Notes: generated from the letters alone by a model not told the origin. A stretch of 64,000 nucleotides of DNA from Saccharothrix deserti (GCF_009769385.1 NZ_VKAB01000047.1:1-64000), one strand, 5' to 3'. Numbered from the stretch's first letter, positions 1 through 8,826 are shown. Translations and numbers: made by a program.

Positions 1-139
1 CGAACCATCATCGGCCTGGAGATCGGCGGCACTCAACGTCACAGTCCCAAAAATCCTGTCTTCGCCCTACGAATTCCACAGAAGACTCAACTGATCCTGT
101 GTCTCACACCAGTCTGACAGAGAGGGCATCGCAGACAAG

Positions 140-517
140 TTGCCATGGCCAGACAACGTGTGGATCGGCACATCAGTCGAGGATGAAGGCGCGCTTCCAC
201 GGATCGCCGACCTCGCTCAGGTCCCGGCCGCAGTCCGCTTCCTCTCCTGCGAGCCGCTGATCGGCCCCTTGCCGGACATGGATCTGGACCGCATCGATTG
301 GGTCATCGTCGGAGGCGAATCCGGCTCCAACGCACGCCCCGTCGCGGAGGCCTGGATCACCGACATTCTCGACCAGTGTCAGCGGGCTGAAGTTCCCTTC
401 TTCTTCAAGCAGTGGGGTGGCCGCACTCCCAAAGCCGGTGGACGGCTTCTTGACGGTCGAACTTGGGATCAAATGCCCGAAATCCGCAACCGGAAAGAGA
501 CTACACCTACCGGGTGA
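140..517 (+). pseudogene. DUF5131 (Gp37/Gp68-like) protein, C-terminal fragment
   Basis: The 125 residues match the C-terminal half of DUF5131 proteins: LPWPDNVWIGTSVE, then RFLSCEPLIGPL, VIVGGESG and FFFKQWGG, all typical of that family. The N-terminal half, with the cysteine cluster from which the 'three-Cys-motif' family takes its name, is missing. An in-frame stop lies at 92-94. A weak match to the upstream LTKR segment appears in another frame near 105-125, so the gene looks decayed rather than merely started late. The TTG at 140 is only the first possible start. The 3' end overlaps the convergent tcmP gene by 11 bp. DUF5131 and TcmP are known as partner families, normally adjacent and co-directional. 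Function is unknown and loss of function is inferred. Confidence 0.65.
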
Positions 518-1742
518 TCCAAAAATCTTGCACGCCGCCTATTCCGTTGCAACTCGTTCGCCCTTCAGCGTGAAGCTGCTTTACAGCTCGACGAACCAGT
601 GGCTGACCAGCGAGCCCTAGCGCGGATCCGAGTACGTCCCGATAGCGATCAGCCACCCGGAAACCGCCGAACTCGTCAAGCAGTCGCTCTATATTGCCCT
701 TGATCTCACGAACCCATTGATCCTCTCGCATTGCCTCCTCTTGCAGAAAAGGATCAGGAAGCGCAAACAGCGCACCTTCATCGACCACAGGGGGAGGCAC
801 TAACAGCCTCCTCCATTCTTTCTGAGCGCCAGCGAGCGCGTCACCGAACAACAACATACCGTCAGGATGCCGACTCAGGTAGACCAGGTGATAAACAGGT
901 TGGAGTGTAGCCCGATTCTTCACAGGGAACACCCAGCCTCCAGAGCCAGCCGCTTGCGCGGCTCGCCGCATAAACTCGTGCGCGATGGCTTCTACGCGCT
1001 CCTCGTTCGTCTCGAACCGCACGAACAAGTCACGCCACCATGATCCACCACATGCCCGATCCATGGAGTTCAGCGTGGCCTGTCGATTCTTGGCAGTGGA
1101 TGATGGATCTAGAAACGCCCCGATCCTCCTGACCGCATTTGCAGAGAAATTGAGCAGAACCTCAGTCTTGCGCATACGACCACCATGAACTCCCCCCATC
1201 GCTTTACCGGTTATGTCTTCGAAAGAGATCGCGAGCCCAAATGGATCTAGAAAAAGAAATAGCGGCGAAGCGGCAGTAAGTTGTAGCAGTCGATCAAGGT
1301 GAGCCTCAAGCCTTCCCTTATGAGCCACGCACGATACCCCGTCAGCCTGTGCCGCACCCACCAGTCCACTTAGGCGCGCAAAATCCGCGCGCCTTCTCTC
1401 AACAAAGTGACATTCGATGTTTCGATAGTCCACAGCTCGTGCGGTACTCAGCACAAGCGCAGGCGAACCGTCTGTTCCGTCAGCGTAACGCCCCGGCCCG
1501 GCATAACCGTCAACATACACCACACGTTTACCCTCAGCAGTCGATCCCACTTTACTAGCCCAGGGCTTTATGTAACGCTTGAGTATTCCATGCTTCAACA
1601 CGGCAGCAGCCTTCTTGCTGACAAAGAAGGGCTGCCCCGGCTCAACGCCAACCTCTCCCGACGCTTCCCCGCCAAGATCTTCAGGCTCCTCATCCTCAGG
1701 CAATTGGCTCGCGACGGATTCACTACGCTCCACCATCATCAC
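507..1742 (-). CDS. tcmP: Three-Cys-motif partner protein TcmP
   Basis: This is a full-length member (411 aa) of the three-Cys-motif partner family. Visible hallmarks are the FFVSKKAAAVLKHGILKRYI entry helix (residues 39-58), VYVDGYAGPGRY followed by GSPALVL (about 75-97), and LFLFLDPFGL (about 160-170), which resembles a Rossmann methyltransferase-like core with a DPFG motif. The first 40 residues are acidic and probably disordered. Starts are possible at 1742 (GTG), 1739 or 1736; a GAGG lies five bases before the ATG at 1736, which is slightly favoured. The partner DUF5131 gene survives only as a fragment on the opposite strand. The biochemical activity of the family has not been established, and this copy may be an orphan. 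Confidence 0.85.
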   Translation of the reverse strand: MMMVERSESVASQLPEDEEPEDLGGEASGEVGVEPGQPFFVSKKAAAVLKHGILKRYIKPWASKVGSTAEGKRVVYVDGYAGPGRYADGTDGSPALVLSTARAVDYRNIECHFVERRRADFARLSGLVGAAQADGVSCVAHKGRLEAHLDRLLQLTAASPLFLFLDPFGLAISFEDITGKAMGGVHGGRMRKTEVLLNFSANAVRRIGAFLDPSSTAKNRQATLNSMDRACGGSWWRDLFVRFETNEERVEAIAHEFMRRAAQAAGSGGWVFPVKNRATLQPVYHLVYLSRHPDGMLLFGDALAGAQKEWRRLLVPPPVVDEGALFALPDPFLQEEAMREDQWVREIKGNIERLLDEFGGFRVADRYRDVLGSALGLAGQPLVRRAVKQLHAEGRTSCNGIGGVQDFWITR

Positions 1743-2294
1743 CTCGAAGATCGTTTACCGAGCGACGTGTCCATGATTCAACAGACACAATCGGGTTACT
1801 ATCACCCAAAGGCCTGACGCTACGCAATGACAGCCGCACGCCCATCACCCATAACGGCCGAGTGATACCGCTGAATGGATGACGATACCGGCGAACGCCA
1901 TGTTGACAAACTGTTCGCTGGAAGCTTTCCCATGAGCCAACCTGCGGACACGACTGGTAGCGCGCAGACGTCCACCGACAGTGGACACGTTCACGAATGT
2001 GGCTCACGTCTGCCGGTGGGAGCGTTCGGCGTGGCGGGGGCTAGCGCAGTCCCTTAGTCACGATGGCAAGGGCGTCGTTGTCGTGCTCCGTGGTAGGGCC
2101 GTCGCCATGAGCGTCGCGGTTGCCGCAGTGCTGTTAGCCCTGATCCTCGACAACTACCTCAACCGACAGTCCAGTCGTTCCAAGCTGATGACACCGTGTT
2201 TCGTGGCGGGCACCGTCGACTCCATGGCGTCCACGCCCCAACTGTGCGCAGTCCGCCGCAACCCCTACACAGGCCAGGGTCGACCTGTCTTTGA
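1743..2294. other. Intergenic region, no supported gene
   Basis: About 550 bp between tcmP and a small minus-strand gene. Open frames here have no recognisable family or convincing ribosome-binding site. A short inverted repeat, GTCCAC-5-GTGGAC, lies near 1969-1985, and two similar tracts, GTGATACCGCTGAA and ACGATACCGGCGAA, lie near 1862-1895. They could be operator-like, but nothing supports a specific role. Confidence 0.4.
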
Positions 2295-2588
2295 TCAAGG
2301 ACCGGTGTGCCCCTCGATCACCTCTCGCGGCACTTCCGCCAACTTTCGACCGCGCCAGGTCAGCTGCCACCTGCCATTCCTGAACTCCAGCCGGAACGGC
2401 GTGGGGTTCTGGAACGGGTTCGGCTGATCGGGGTTGCGATCAACAGTGATCCCCTGAGCATGATCGTGCTCTAGCGCGTCACGCGTCTCCTGCGAAGCCC
2501 CGAACTCACTGCGGGCCTCGACGATGGCCTCGTTGCAGAAGTCACGCACGCGGTCCCACTCTTCGTCCGTGAAGCCTTCGATGCTCAT
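2295..2588 (-). CDS. Small acidic protein of unknown function
   Basis: Predicted 97 aa, starting MSIEGFTDEEWDRV. The frame stays open upstream to 2753, but a clear Shine-Dalgarno GGAGG lies five bases before the ATG at 2588, so that start is preferred. The N-terminal half is helical and acidic (DEEWDRVRDFCNEAI). The C-terminal half, FRLEFRNGRWQLTWRGRKLAEVP, looks like short beta strands. No family was recognised, and no signal peptide or membrane segment is present. It stands alone between tcmP and the tRNA remnant. The strong ribosome-binding site is the main evidence that it is real. Confidence 0.55.
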   Translation of the reverse strand: MSIEGFTDEEWDRVRDFCNEAIVEARSEFGASQETRDALEHDHAQGITVDRNPDQPNPFQNPTPFRLEFRNGRWQLTWRGRKLAEVPREVIEGHTGP

Positions 2589-2818
2589 GCTGGCCTCCGG
2601 TTCTTCGGACACCGAACGTCTCACGTGCTGCTCATGCAGCACGTGAGATGCCAGGTGTGCGGCTACTGAAGCCGCGTCCCAGCGCTTGGGTTCCCGCTTG
2701 GCGGGGTTCCCCATCGTGCGGCCTTTGCCACGGACGACGGCCTGCCCGGCCAAATGTCGGCCAAGGCTGGGGAAGCTACGCCGTATTTCCGCAGGTCAAG
2801 CGCCATGATGACCGACCG

Positions 2819-2861
2819 TTTCCTAAACCGTGTGTCGCAGGTTCGAATCCTGCCGGGGGCA
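2819..2861 (+). other. 3' half of tRNA-Arg (CCT): probable attachment site remnant
   Basis: From the anticodon loop (TTCCTAA, anticodon CCT) onward this reads as a tRNA 3' half. It has a perfect T-arm, GCAGG-TTCGAAT-CCTGC, and an acceptor strand CGGGGGC followed by A. The 5' half (expected to begin GCCCCCG) is absent upstream. A tRNA 3' end without its 5' half is the usual scar of integration by a site-specific integrase, so this is read as an att site. No integrase gene is visible in the window. It is not a functional tRNA as it stands. Confidence 0.7.
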
Positions 2862-2881
2862 CGCAAAACATGGGCAACATC

Positions 2882-2944
2882 AACAGGCGAGCGGCTGGTA
2901 CTCGAAGACACCATCAAGGTGTGAGTATCAGCCGCTCGCCTGTT
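2882..2944. repeat. Large hairpin with 22-bp arms and an inner stem
   Basis: Arms at 2882-2903 and 2923-2944 are complementary over 22 bp with one mismatch. Inside, ACACC (2908-2912) pairs with GGTGT (2918-2922) around an ATCAA loop, giving a nearly continuous stem. It lies 20 bp past the tRNA-Arg remnant, so it may be the tRNA transcription terminator or an element-end structure. There is no T-tract. Confidence 0.7.
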
Positions 2945-2945
2945 C

Positions 2946-3003
2946 CTGCTGGTCAGCTCGACGTCGGGCCACTTGGTACCGCCACACCCGAGCTGACCAG
3001 CAG
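2946..3003. repeat. Inverted repeat with perfect 15-bp arms
   Basis: CTGCTGGTCAGCTCG (2946-2960) is exactly mirrored by CGAGCTGACCAGCAG (2989-3003), separated by 28 bp. It follows the previous hairpin by one base, so the two form a tandem pair immediately downstream of the tRNA remnant. The role is unknown; terminator or recombination-site structure are both possible. Confidence 0.65.
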
Positions 3004-3315
3004 GTCTGCACATCACGAACTACATCTGGGGCACTAACCGCCAGCACGGCCCGACCGCAACGATGGGCGACCGTGCCGGATTCTGCTCAGAAGCTGCATC
3101 CGCTGCGGTGGTTACCGCGTGGTGCGCCAAGGCATGTCTTGCTCCTGCATTCGTGCGAGCAGTCGACATCTCTGCGTCGCGATGACGCGACCGCCGCAGC
3201 GCAAGTCGGAACTGTGGACGACGCCCGCCCGCTCCCGTGGCTGGTTGGTGGTTGTCCGCGATGACGCCTGCTGACGTGCCTCGCAGGTCAGGGCCTTTGC
3301 CGATCCGGTGCCCTC
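3004..3315. other. Intergenic region, no supported gene
   Basis: Between the tandem hairpins and the first dispersed repeat copy. Open frames are arginine-rich and shadow-like, and no family, ribosome-binding site or structure is convincing. Confidence 0.4.
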
Positions 3316-3382
3316 GGCGGGATTACCAAAGGATGGGACCTGGTCTGACCAGCGGTTTTACACCGGCAGTCTGGTGATTGAG
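3316..3382 (+). repeat. Dispersed repeat, copy 1 (3' part only)
   Basis: Carries the shared core GGCGGGATTACCAAAGGATG ... CTGACCAGCGG ... CCGGCAGTCTGGT found also near 4.6, 8.3 and 15.0 kb. This copy lacks the upstream half (GAGGCCAGTGGCGGCGGCAT...) seen in the other three. ACCAG-CGG and CCG-CTGGT within it can form a bulged stem. It sits shortly before the DinG fragment. Confidence 0.65.
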
Positions 3383-3567
3383 TCATCCTTCGGGCTGTCC
3401 ACGCGTGAGTAACGCCCACTTGGAGCGGGACCGCGCGGTTCGCTCCAGGTGGGCCCTGTGGCTGGCGGACGAGATGCACGGGCGCCTGTCACGTGTCGTG
3501 GCGGGCCGCCGCTGTGTGCGAATGGAGATCTCGTTCTCTCGATGGACGTGGGAGGCTGCCCAGGTGA

Positions 3568-3744
3568 GGACGTGTGCTGCGCTCGATGTCGGACAAGGGC
3601 GTGGTCGCGATTCTGGATCCGCGCCTCGCTACCGCCCGCTACGGCGGTTTCCTGCGGGCCTCGCTGCCGCCGTTCTGGACGACCTACGACCCCGAAGTGG
3701 TCCGCGCCGCGCTCAAGCGCCTGGACGCGGCGCAGACCCCCTGA
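3568..3744 (+). pseudogene. DinG-type ATP-dependent helicase, C-terminal fragment
   Basis: About 58 codons ending in TGA match the C-terminus of DinG-family DNA helicases: GRVLRSMSDKGVVAILDPRL (helicase motif VI region), then RYGGFLRASLPPFW. An in-frame stop at 3565-3567 marks the break, and no other part of the helicase is present. The 3' end overlaps the convergent VOC gene by 32 bp. DinG unwinds DNA with an Fe-S cluster and two RecA-like lobes, none of which remain. It is one of several truncated gene ends in this region. Confidence 0.75.
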
Positions 3745-4309
3745 CCCGTTCGACCAGCTCGTCCCGGTACTCGGTGGCCGCCTGGAACTCCGGCTCGTCG
3801 CCAACCGCTTTCTTCAGCGCGCCTTCCAGGATCTTCAACCCCTGGCGGTCGTCACCGTGCGAGTCGGCCATGCGCGCGGCGTTCTCCATGGCCTTGGCCA
3901 ACCGGGTCGTGGCCTCGGGTTCCGCCCGCGCCCTGGTGATCCGGATCCAGTTGCCACCCGGATCGATGACCGCGAATCCGGTGTAGCGGTCGTTGCGCAG
4001 CCGGGGTCGGGTCATCCGCGGGATGCCGGAGATGAGCAGCTTCCCGTGCGTCTTGCGCATGGCCGCCGCGAACTCCTCGAACAACGCGTGGATGTCCGGC
4101 ACGACGACGATGCACGTGCTGTAGGACTGCGCCGGGTCGTAGTCGTCCATGCCGAAGAAGTGCAGGTTGATGTCTTCCCGCCGCACCGCCAGGTACGGGT
4201 TCGGCCGCGTCTGCCGATAGGTCACCTCGAAGCCGAGCATCTCGTAGAACGACGCGATTTCGTCGATGGAAGGACAGGGCAGGGCCGGAATCGTCAGTTC
4301 GTTCGCCAC
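3713..4309 (-). CDS. VOC (glyoxalase/bleomycin resistance) family protein
   Basis: A 198-aa protein. The first 125 residues are a vicinal oxygen chelate domain: IPALPCPSIDEIASFYEMLGF at the start, then NPYLAVRREDINLHFFGMDD and YTGFAVIDPGGNWIRI, the usual metal-site strands. The last 70 residues are helical (LAKAMENAARMADSHGDD...) and are an extension beyond a single VOC domain. This architecture is common in actinobacterial bleomycin-binding-like proteins, but substrate and metal cannot be read from the sequence. It seems monocistronic. Its 3' end overlaps the DinG fragment tail, so its own coding sequence survived the rearrangement. Confidence 0.85.
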   Translation of the reverse strand: MANELTIPALPCPSIDEIASFYEMLGFEVTYRQTRPNPYLAVRREDINLHFFGMDDYDPAQSYSTCIVVVPDIHALFEEFAAAMRKTHGKLLISGIPRMTRPRLRNDRYTGFAVIDPGGNWIRITRARAEPEATTRLAKAMENAARMADSHGDDRQGLKILEGALKKAVGDEPEFQAATEYRDELVERVRGSAPRPGA

Positions 4310-4466
4310 CGCCCGAAGCTAAGCCCGACCCGGCCGAAACGACACGGACCTATTTGCTCACGCGAACAGCAGCGCAGCCCAACTCGGGACGCGCTTGCCC
4401 CAGAGGGTTTGGGTTGCTGGCCGACGAAGGGGCGTTGGCGTAGTAGGCGCCCCAGGTCGAGCCCTG

Positions 4467-4664
4467 TTTAGAGGCCAGTGGCGGCGGCATTTCCTTCTGT
4501 CGGTTGGCGATCTCGGTACGTGCCGCCGCCCTGGCCGGACTTCGGGGAGGGCACCAACCTGCGCGAGATCGTTCTGTGCAGGGCCGGACTTCGGGCGGGA
4601 GTACCAAAGGATGGGAACAGGGCTGACCAGCGGATTCGTACCGGCAGCCTGGTAGTTGAAGCGC
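4467..4664 (+). repeat. Dispersed repeat, copy 2, with internal duplication
   Basis: Begins GTTTAGAGGCCAGTGGCGG, continues through the 'gttggcgatctcggtacgtg' block and ends with the ACCAAAGGATG / CTGACCAGCGG core. Compared with copies 3 and 4 it is longer because the GGCCGGACTTCGGG block occurs twice (about 4534-4548 and 4581-4595), separated by unrelated sequence. GGCCAG and CTGGCC arms in the 5' half can pair. Confidence 0.75.
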
Positions 4665-4731
4665 ACCTCGCGCTGTGACGCGGCGCAGCGCGGCGCACCG
4701 TTGGATAGCAGTGGGCAGGTTCTGAGGCCGC

Positions 4732-5466
4732 ATGGCGGACCAGGGGATCACTGGTGGCCTGTCCGCCATGCCTCGAACGTCCGCTCCTGCCGAGGAGCGG
4801 TCGCCGCTGCACGCGGATCCTGCGTGCGTCGGGCAGGTGTCCGCACGGGCGCAAGACCGGTCGGAGATTGGTGGCCCGGCTGGCCGCACCTTCGCATGGG
4901 ATCTCGACGGCGCCGGCACCTTCGCCACGTCATCGCCGGGCTCGCTGGTCACGGTGACGTACGCGACCGCGGATGACCACGTCATCAAGCTGAGAGTCAC
5001 CAACGACGCCGGTCAGTCCCACATCGCTTCGACCTCCGTGCAGGTGGCTTCGCTCGGCATCTATTGGGGTCGGCCGATGGCTCCCACCAACATCACCTTC
5101 ACGCCAGCGCCGGACCACAGCTCCGGCAGGCTCAGCTGGAGTCCACCCTCCGGTCCCCTTATCGAGGGCTACGAGGTGATCTCCGTGGATGACGGCACAC
5201 CCATCGCCCTACTTGGACGACGACGTGGCCGGCCAGACACACGTCTACTTCGCCGACTGTGAGCTGCCGGAGTCGGTAATGGTCCGGGCGTTCAACCGGC
5301 GCGGGGCCAGTCCGTCGACGCCGACGATCACCATGACGCTGCCCGCGACGGCCATGATCGTGGGCGACTCGATCAGCCAGGCAGCGCGGGCGACTGCACC
5401 TGGCGTCACCGCTTCGACAAGGCCGAGACGGCCGACCTCACCCTGGTAGGCCCCCACGACGACCTG
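4732..5466 (+). pseudogene. PKD/fibronectin type III-SGNH hydrolase, frameshifted fragment
   Basis: Three successive blocks belong to one secreted multidomain protein. A PKD-like repeat (WDLDGAGTF ... VTVTYATADDHVIKLRVTND, about 4890-5040) is followed by an FnIII-like domain (LSWSPPSGPLIEGYEV) and the start of an SGNH/GDSL hydrolase (MIVGDSIS, 5352-5375, then DCTWRHRFDK and DLTLVGP). The reading frame changes near 5190-5210 and again near 5389, and the rest of the hydrolase with its catalytic His is absent. There is no signal peptide at the 5' end. It is a remnant. In the intact family such proteins are exported esterases or carbohydrate-active enzymes. Confidence 0.65.
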
Positions 5467-5685
5467 TTCGACAAACGTTGCCAACGAAGTGGAACAACAA
5501 CCACACCGACACCTACTCCCCACCCCCTCGACGGCTTCTACCGCCTGCACACCCTCGGAGCCGGCCCCATAAGGCGAGCACCGCCCCTCGGCGGCCTGCT
5601 CGGCTCCTTCGACCCCATGACCGACACCGACGGCCTTCCGGCCACTCCTCCATCCGAGCGGCCGGACATCCGATTCACCGCTCCC

Positions 5686-6486
5686 TCATTGCCGCAGACC
5701 AAGACGCCGCTCAAGGTTCTGCACGGCCCGGCGATGCGGCATGTTTCGACTCTCCATGAAGAAGAGGTCGTCGGTGAACGGCTTGAATCCCAGCGAACGC
5801 CACACGTGCCGGACTCGCTCAAGGGCAGGATCAAATATCGCCGGGTCGTCTTTCTCGGCTTGGCTCAGCTCGACCGGGAACGGCTTTAACGCGACACATG
5901 ACTGAGCGGAGCACAACCAGCGCAGCAGCCTGCCCGCCAGCAGTCTGCCCGCGCCACCAAGGCCACGCCACCCCGGTGCCAGTTCCGCGAAATCGACGAT
6001 CACTATCTCACTGCACGGCAGTTCGAGCGTGTCCTCGATCCCTGGGTCGACGTCTACGAAACCATAGGTTCTCGTGTCGGCGAAGAGCGGTATGAACTCG
6101 GCGTACTCTGCCGTACGGGCATCCAGAGCGTCGAAGGTGTCGACGACGTCCTCCAGATCCAACTTGAGACCGTTCATCCGAAAAATCGTGTACTCGATCG
6201 AATCAGGTCGTTCTTCTGCGGCCAGAAACGCGTCGGGTAACGACCTCCAGTTGCTCTGCTCGTCCTCGCCGTAGTCCTCCGGATCGAACTCGCGGATCAC
6301 AGCCGAGGCCCACCAGTCCATGCTGCCGCGGTCGCTCATGCCCGTGCCATCGAGGAACGACCGCCCGTCGAGGTGCAATTCGACGTCGGGGAGCCGGCCA
6401 AGCAGGAGGTCCCTGCCAGCGTTGTCTTCGGTCTTGCTGCCGCCAATCATGGGCAGGGACTGTAGCGCGGAACTTCTGTCGGGCAC
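5686..6486 (-). CDS. Unrecognised protein with a GNAT-like C-terminal half
   Basis: 266 aa. The first half is acidic and unrecognised. From about residue 160, IVIVDFAELAPGWRGLGGAGRLLAGRLLRWL resembles strand 4 and the acetyl-CoA-binding motif A of GNAT acetyltransferases, and VWRSLGFKPFTDDLFFM resembles the usual final '-LGF' strand. Substrate and catalysis are not inferable. The first start is GTG at 6486, with ATG at 6450 as an alternative; neither has a clear ribosome-binding site. It is flanked on both sides by gene fragments, so intactness is uncertain. Confidence 0.55.
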   Translation of the reverse strand: MPDRSSALQSLPMIGGSKTEDNAGRDLLLGRLPDVELHLDGRSFLDGTGMSDRGSMDWWASAVIREFDPEDYGEDEQSNWRSLPDAFLAAEERPDSIEYTIFRMNGLKLDLEDVVDTFDALDARTAEYAEFIPLFADTRTYGFVDVDPGIEDTLELPCSEIVIVDFAELAPGWRGLGGAGRLLAGRLLRWLCSAQSCVALKPFPVELSQAEKDDPAIFDPALERVRHVWRSLGFKPFTDDLFFMESRNMPHRRAVQNLERRLGLRQ

Positions 6487-6556
6487 GTAGTGGGCATTCG
6501 CGGCAAAAAGTCAATCGCAGGGAATCATGGTCGGTATCCGCCCGCGAACTCCAGCA

Positions 6557-6682
6557 TTACCTGACTGCGGCTGGGGTTGAGAGGGCGGTGCCTTCGACGT
6601 CGAGGGCGGGGAGCCAGCGCAGCCAACGGGGCAGCCACCATGCGCGTTCGCTGAGGAGGACGAGAGCGGCCCGGACCAACAC
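6557..6682 (-). pseudogene. MMPL family transporter, extreme C-terminus
   Basis: The minus strand reads LVRAALVLLSERAWWLPRWL then RWLPALDVEGTAL and a TAA stop at 6557-6559. The AWWLPRWL...LDVEG ending is characteristic of actinobacterial MMPL (RND-type lipid exporter) proteins just after the last membrane helix. Only about 41 codons remain. The upstream side passes directly into an IS5-type transposase fragment, so the break point is near 6682. Confidence 0.65.
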
Positions 6683-6819
6683 ATGCGGACCGCGATCGCG
6701 TACAAGATCCCACACAACGCCTGCCGGTCATCCAACCGCTTACGACCCGGATACCGACGCTGGCGCTGCACCTGCGGCAACAACGGCTCGATCCGCTCCC
6801 ACAACCCCGTCGTCGACCT
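6682..6819 (-). pseudogene. IS5-family transposase, N-terminal fragment
   Basis: LWERIEPLLPQVQ, RYPGRKRLDDRQALCGILY is the conserved N-terminal region (DUF4096-like) of IS5-family transposases. The catalytic DDE domain and the expected continuation (ILY-x-HTGIQW...) are missing, and the frame runs straight into the MMPL remnant. About 46 codons are left, so the element is dead. It may mark the insertion that truncated the transporter. Confidence 0.65.
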
Positions 6820-6838
6820 CCCTCCGGATAATGGAGCC

Positions 6839-7813
6839 ATGGAACGGCCGATCGACTTCTCGCGCGACCGCCGCATGCTGTGCGGGATCTGCGCCCACCA
6901 GTGGCTGGTCGACCTCGAGTGGATCGACCGCTGGGAGCAGAGTAGAGAGGTGTGTCCCGGGTGCGGTACGACGTGCGAGCACGAAAACGCTCCCCGGGTG
7001 ACGGTCGATCCCGACGACCTCGCGCTCGACGACGACAAGATCGCTCAGCTCGCCTGGTACCACACAAGCACGCTGCCGGACTGGCCGACGAGGGACTTCG
7101 ATCCGGCGGCCGATCTCACGCCCGAGACGCGAAGAATGATGGGCGGCTCCAAGCGGGTCGCCGCGTGGGCCGCGCGCCAGCGCGGGAAGGCCCTCCATGT
7201 CGGCACGTACGAGTCCGCGATCCACAACATGCTGAGGCGGATGCGCGATCAGGCCGACCACGGCAGCCAGTTCTACCTGTACCGCGTCTTGCTGATGCCG
7301 TCCGTCGTGGTGCGGGAGGGCTGGCTCATCGATCCCGGCAACTTTGTCGGCGACGTAGTTCTCGACGAGGTCTGCCCTCCGGGCGTGGACGTCGCCCGCT
7401 ACCTCAACTACCACGAGGACCCCGGCGGGCTCTCGCTCGCCCTGGGACGGGGCGCGGTCGCCGGCGTCCAGCAGGTCGCCGTACCCCTCCGTGACGCCTG
7501 CAACAACGACTGGGTGCGAGAGGCTGTCGCGGACCTCGATGGCGCCTCAGACGCCCTCGTCCCGGCGACCGGCAGGCTTGGCCGATTCATGCGGCCGTCG
7601 TCTCCGCGGGCTTTCCTGGGCCGCGAGCTCGGTGCGGCTCTGGCTGGCAAGCTGCCGGTCAACCTCCAGGACCAGTTCGCGTCTGCCGCTGCGTTCGACG
7701 AGGGTGACAACCCGATGCGATGGGCTCGTCGGACGAGCTGCCTGTTCGATCTGATCGTGGTTCCGCTGCGCGCGCTGGCCGAACTCGATCGGCAAGAGCG
7801 CCGCACGGTCTGA
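6839..7813 (+). CDS. Unrecognised protein with N-terminal zinc ribbon
   Basis: Predicted 324 aa starting MERPIDFSRDRRMLCGICAH. Two pairs, CGIC and CPGC separated by about 25 residues, form a likely zinc ribbon at residues 14-45. The remainder is soluble, alpha/beta in character, with no recognised catalytic motif. The frame is open upstream to 6683, but that part is antisense to the IS5 fragment, so the ATG at 6839 is chosen; only a weak GGAG precedes it. Codon use is typical of the strain. Neighbours are debris and give no clue. The function is unknown. Confidence 0.6.
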   Translation: MERPIDFSRDRRMLCGICAHQWLVDLEWIDRWEQSREVCPGCGTTCEHENAPRVTVDPDDLALDDDKIAQLAWYHTSTLPDWPTRDFDPAADLTPETRRMMGGSKRVAAWAARQRGKALHVGTYESAIHNMLRRMRDQADHGSQFYLYRVLLMPSVVVREGWLIDPGNFVGDVVLDEVCPPGVDVARYLNYHEDPGGLSLALGRGAVAGVQQVAVPLRDACNNDWVREAVADLDGASDALVPATGRLGRFMRPSSPRAFLGRELGAALAGKLPVNLQDQFASAAAFDEGDNPMRWARRTSCLFDLIVVPLRALAELDRQERRTV

Positions 7814-8235
7814 GAACCCACCGCGCGGTCGCTGCTGCCGCCCAGCACTCACTGTGTTCCCAGGCGCAGTTCGACCGCTGGCCCGCACTATCAAGATCAG
7901 CAGCCAGGTTCCGGGCCGCCTGAACATCCGCTCATCAGGAGGACGTTCCCACGTCCAGGCCAACACGCAGAACATCTGTCTATGCCGCGGAGCGAGTGTT
8001 CGAACCCTCGGGTGCTCGTGCAGTGAGAGCGGGCCTATGTGCGACCAGAGCGTCTTCACCCCCGTAGGAGATCAACGGGCTGGAACTCGCTGGCAGTGGC
8101 ATGACCGTGTCGGTGCGCACGATCGGCCGTGTCGTGGCCTGCCTCGGCTTGAATCCCGCCGGTTCCTCGGGCCCGACCGGGTGAACAGCGCAGCTCGTGA
8201 GATGCAGTTGCCGCGCCATCCAACGGAGGTCGAGG
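7814..8235. other. Intergenic region, possible transposase debris
   Basis: No supported gene. At about 8075-8180 the plus strand reads GMTVSVRTIGRVVACLGLNP, which resembles a helix-turn-helix of an IS630-like transposase, but it is cut by a stop and has no flanking match. Confidence 0.35.
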
Positions 8236-8396
8236 TTTATCGGAGGCCAGTGGCGGCGGCATTGCCTCCTGTCGGTTGGTGATCTCGGTACGTTCCGCGG
8301 AGGGCCGGACCTCGGGGAGGACTACCAAAGGATGGGAACAGGGCTGACCAGCGGATTTATAGTGGCCACCTGATGGTCGAATGCCGGTTCGGGCTC
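8236..8396 (+). repeat. Dispersed repeat, copy 3
   Basis: Matches copy 4 closely from TTTATCGGAGGCCAGTGG through CTCGGTACGT and ACCAAAGGATGGGAACAGG to CTGACCAGCGGATTT. The last 50 bp diverge (CCACCTGATGGT instead of CCGGCAGTCTGGT). It reads in the same orientation as the other copies. Confidence 0.8.
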
Positions 8397-8826
8397 CTGC
8401 CGTCGGAGTGAGTGCTAGGCGATGGGCAGAGGGTGACGGACCGTCAACCGCCTACATGCCGCTCGGCCTGCGGTGCGTCTCGCCGAGACCGGACGGGTTG
8501 TGGCACTTGGTCGGACGTCTCGCTGCAGCTGTTTGCCTCGCTGGTCGGTCATCCCACACCCTCGCCTGCGCTGACACTGGTCAGGAGGTGGGATGCGGCC
8601 GTCGGTGCGCCACTGTCGCAGCACTGTGCGGCCGTAGTTGTTAGTGCCGGCGACTCGGTCCAGTTCGGCGCCGGCACTGCACCCGACCATGAGCCTGCTC
8701 CCGCAGGAAGTGCTCCCACATGACCTCTTGAGCCGTCGGCGCGGGCGGCAGCTCGCGATGCGCCGAGAACCCGGCGGGAGTGATGACTTGCGCGGTCTCG
8801 CCACCGCTCTCGGGCCTGGTTTCGCC
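8397..8826. other. Intergenic region, no supported gene
   Basis: Open frames on both strands are arginine/serine-rich shadows. No family, ribosome-binding site or repeat was recognised before the GH31 fragment begins. Confidence 0.4.

Noticed and set aside
1981-2427. Plus-strand frame with a hydrophobic VAMSVAVAAVLLALILDNYL segment
   Set aside because: No ribosome-binding site or family, and its second half is antisense to the better supported 97-aa gene.
2663-3016. Minus-strand frame containing GRIRTCDTRF
   Set aside because: That phrase is the well-known translation of a tRNA 3' end; it coincides with the tRNA-Arg remnant and is not a protein.
8075-8180. IS630-like helix-turn-helix fragment (TVSVRTIGRVVACLGL)
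   Set aside because: Only about 25 residues, ended by a stop, with no flanking transposase match or terminal repeats.
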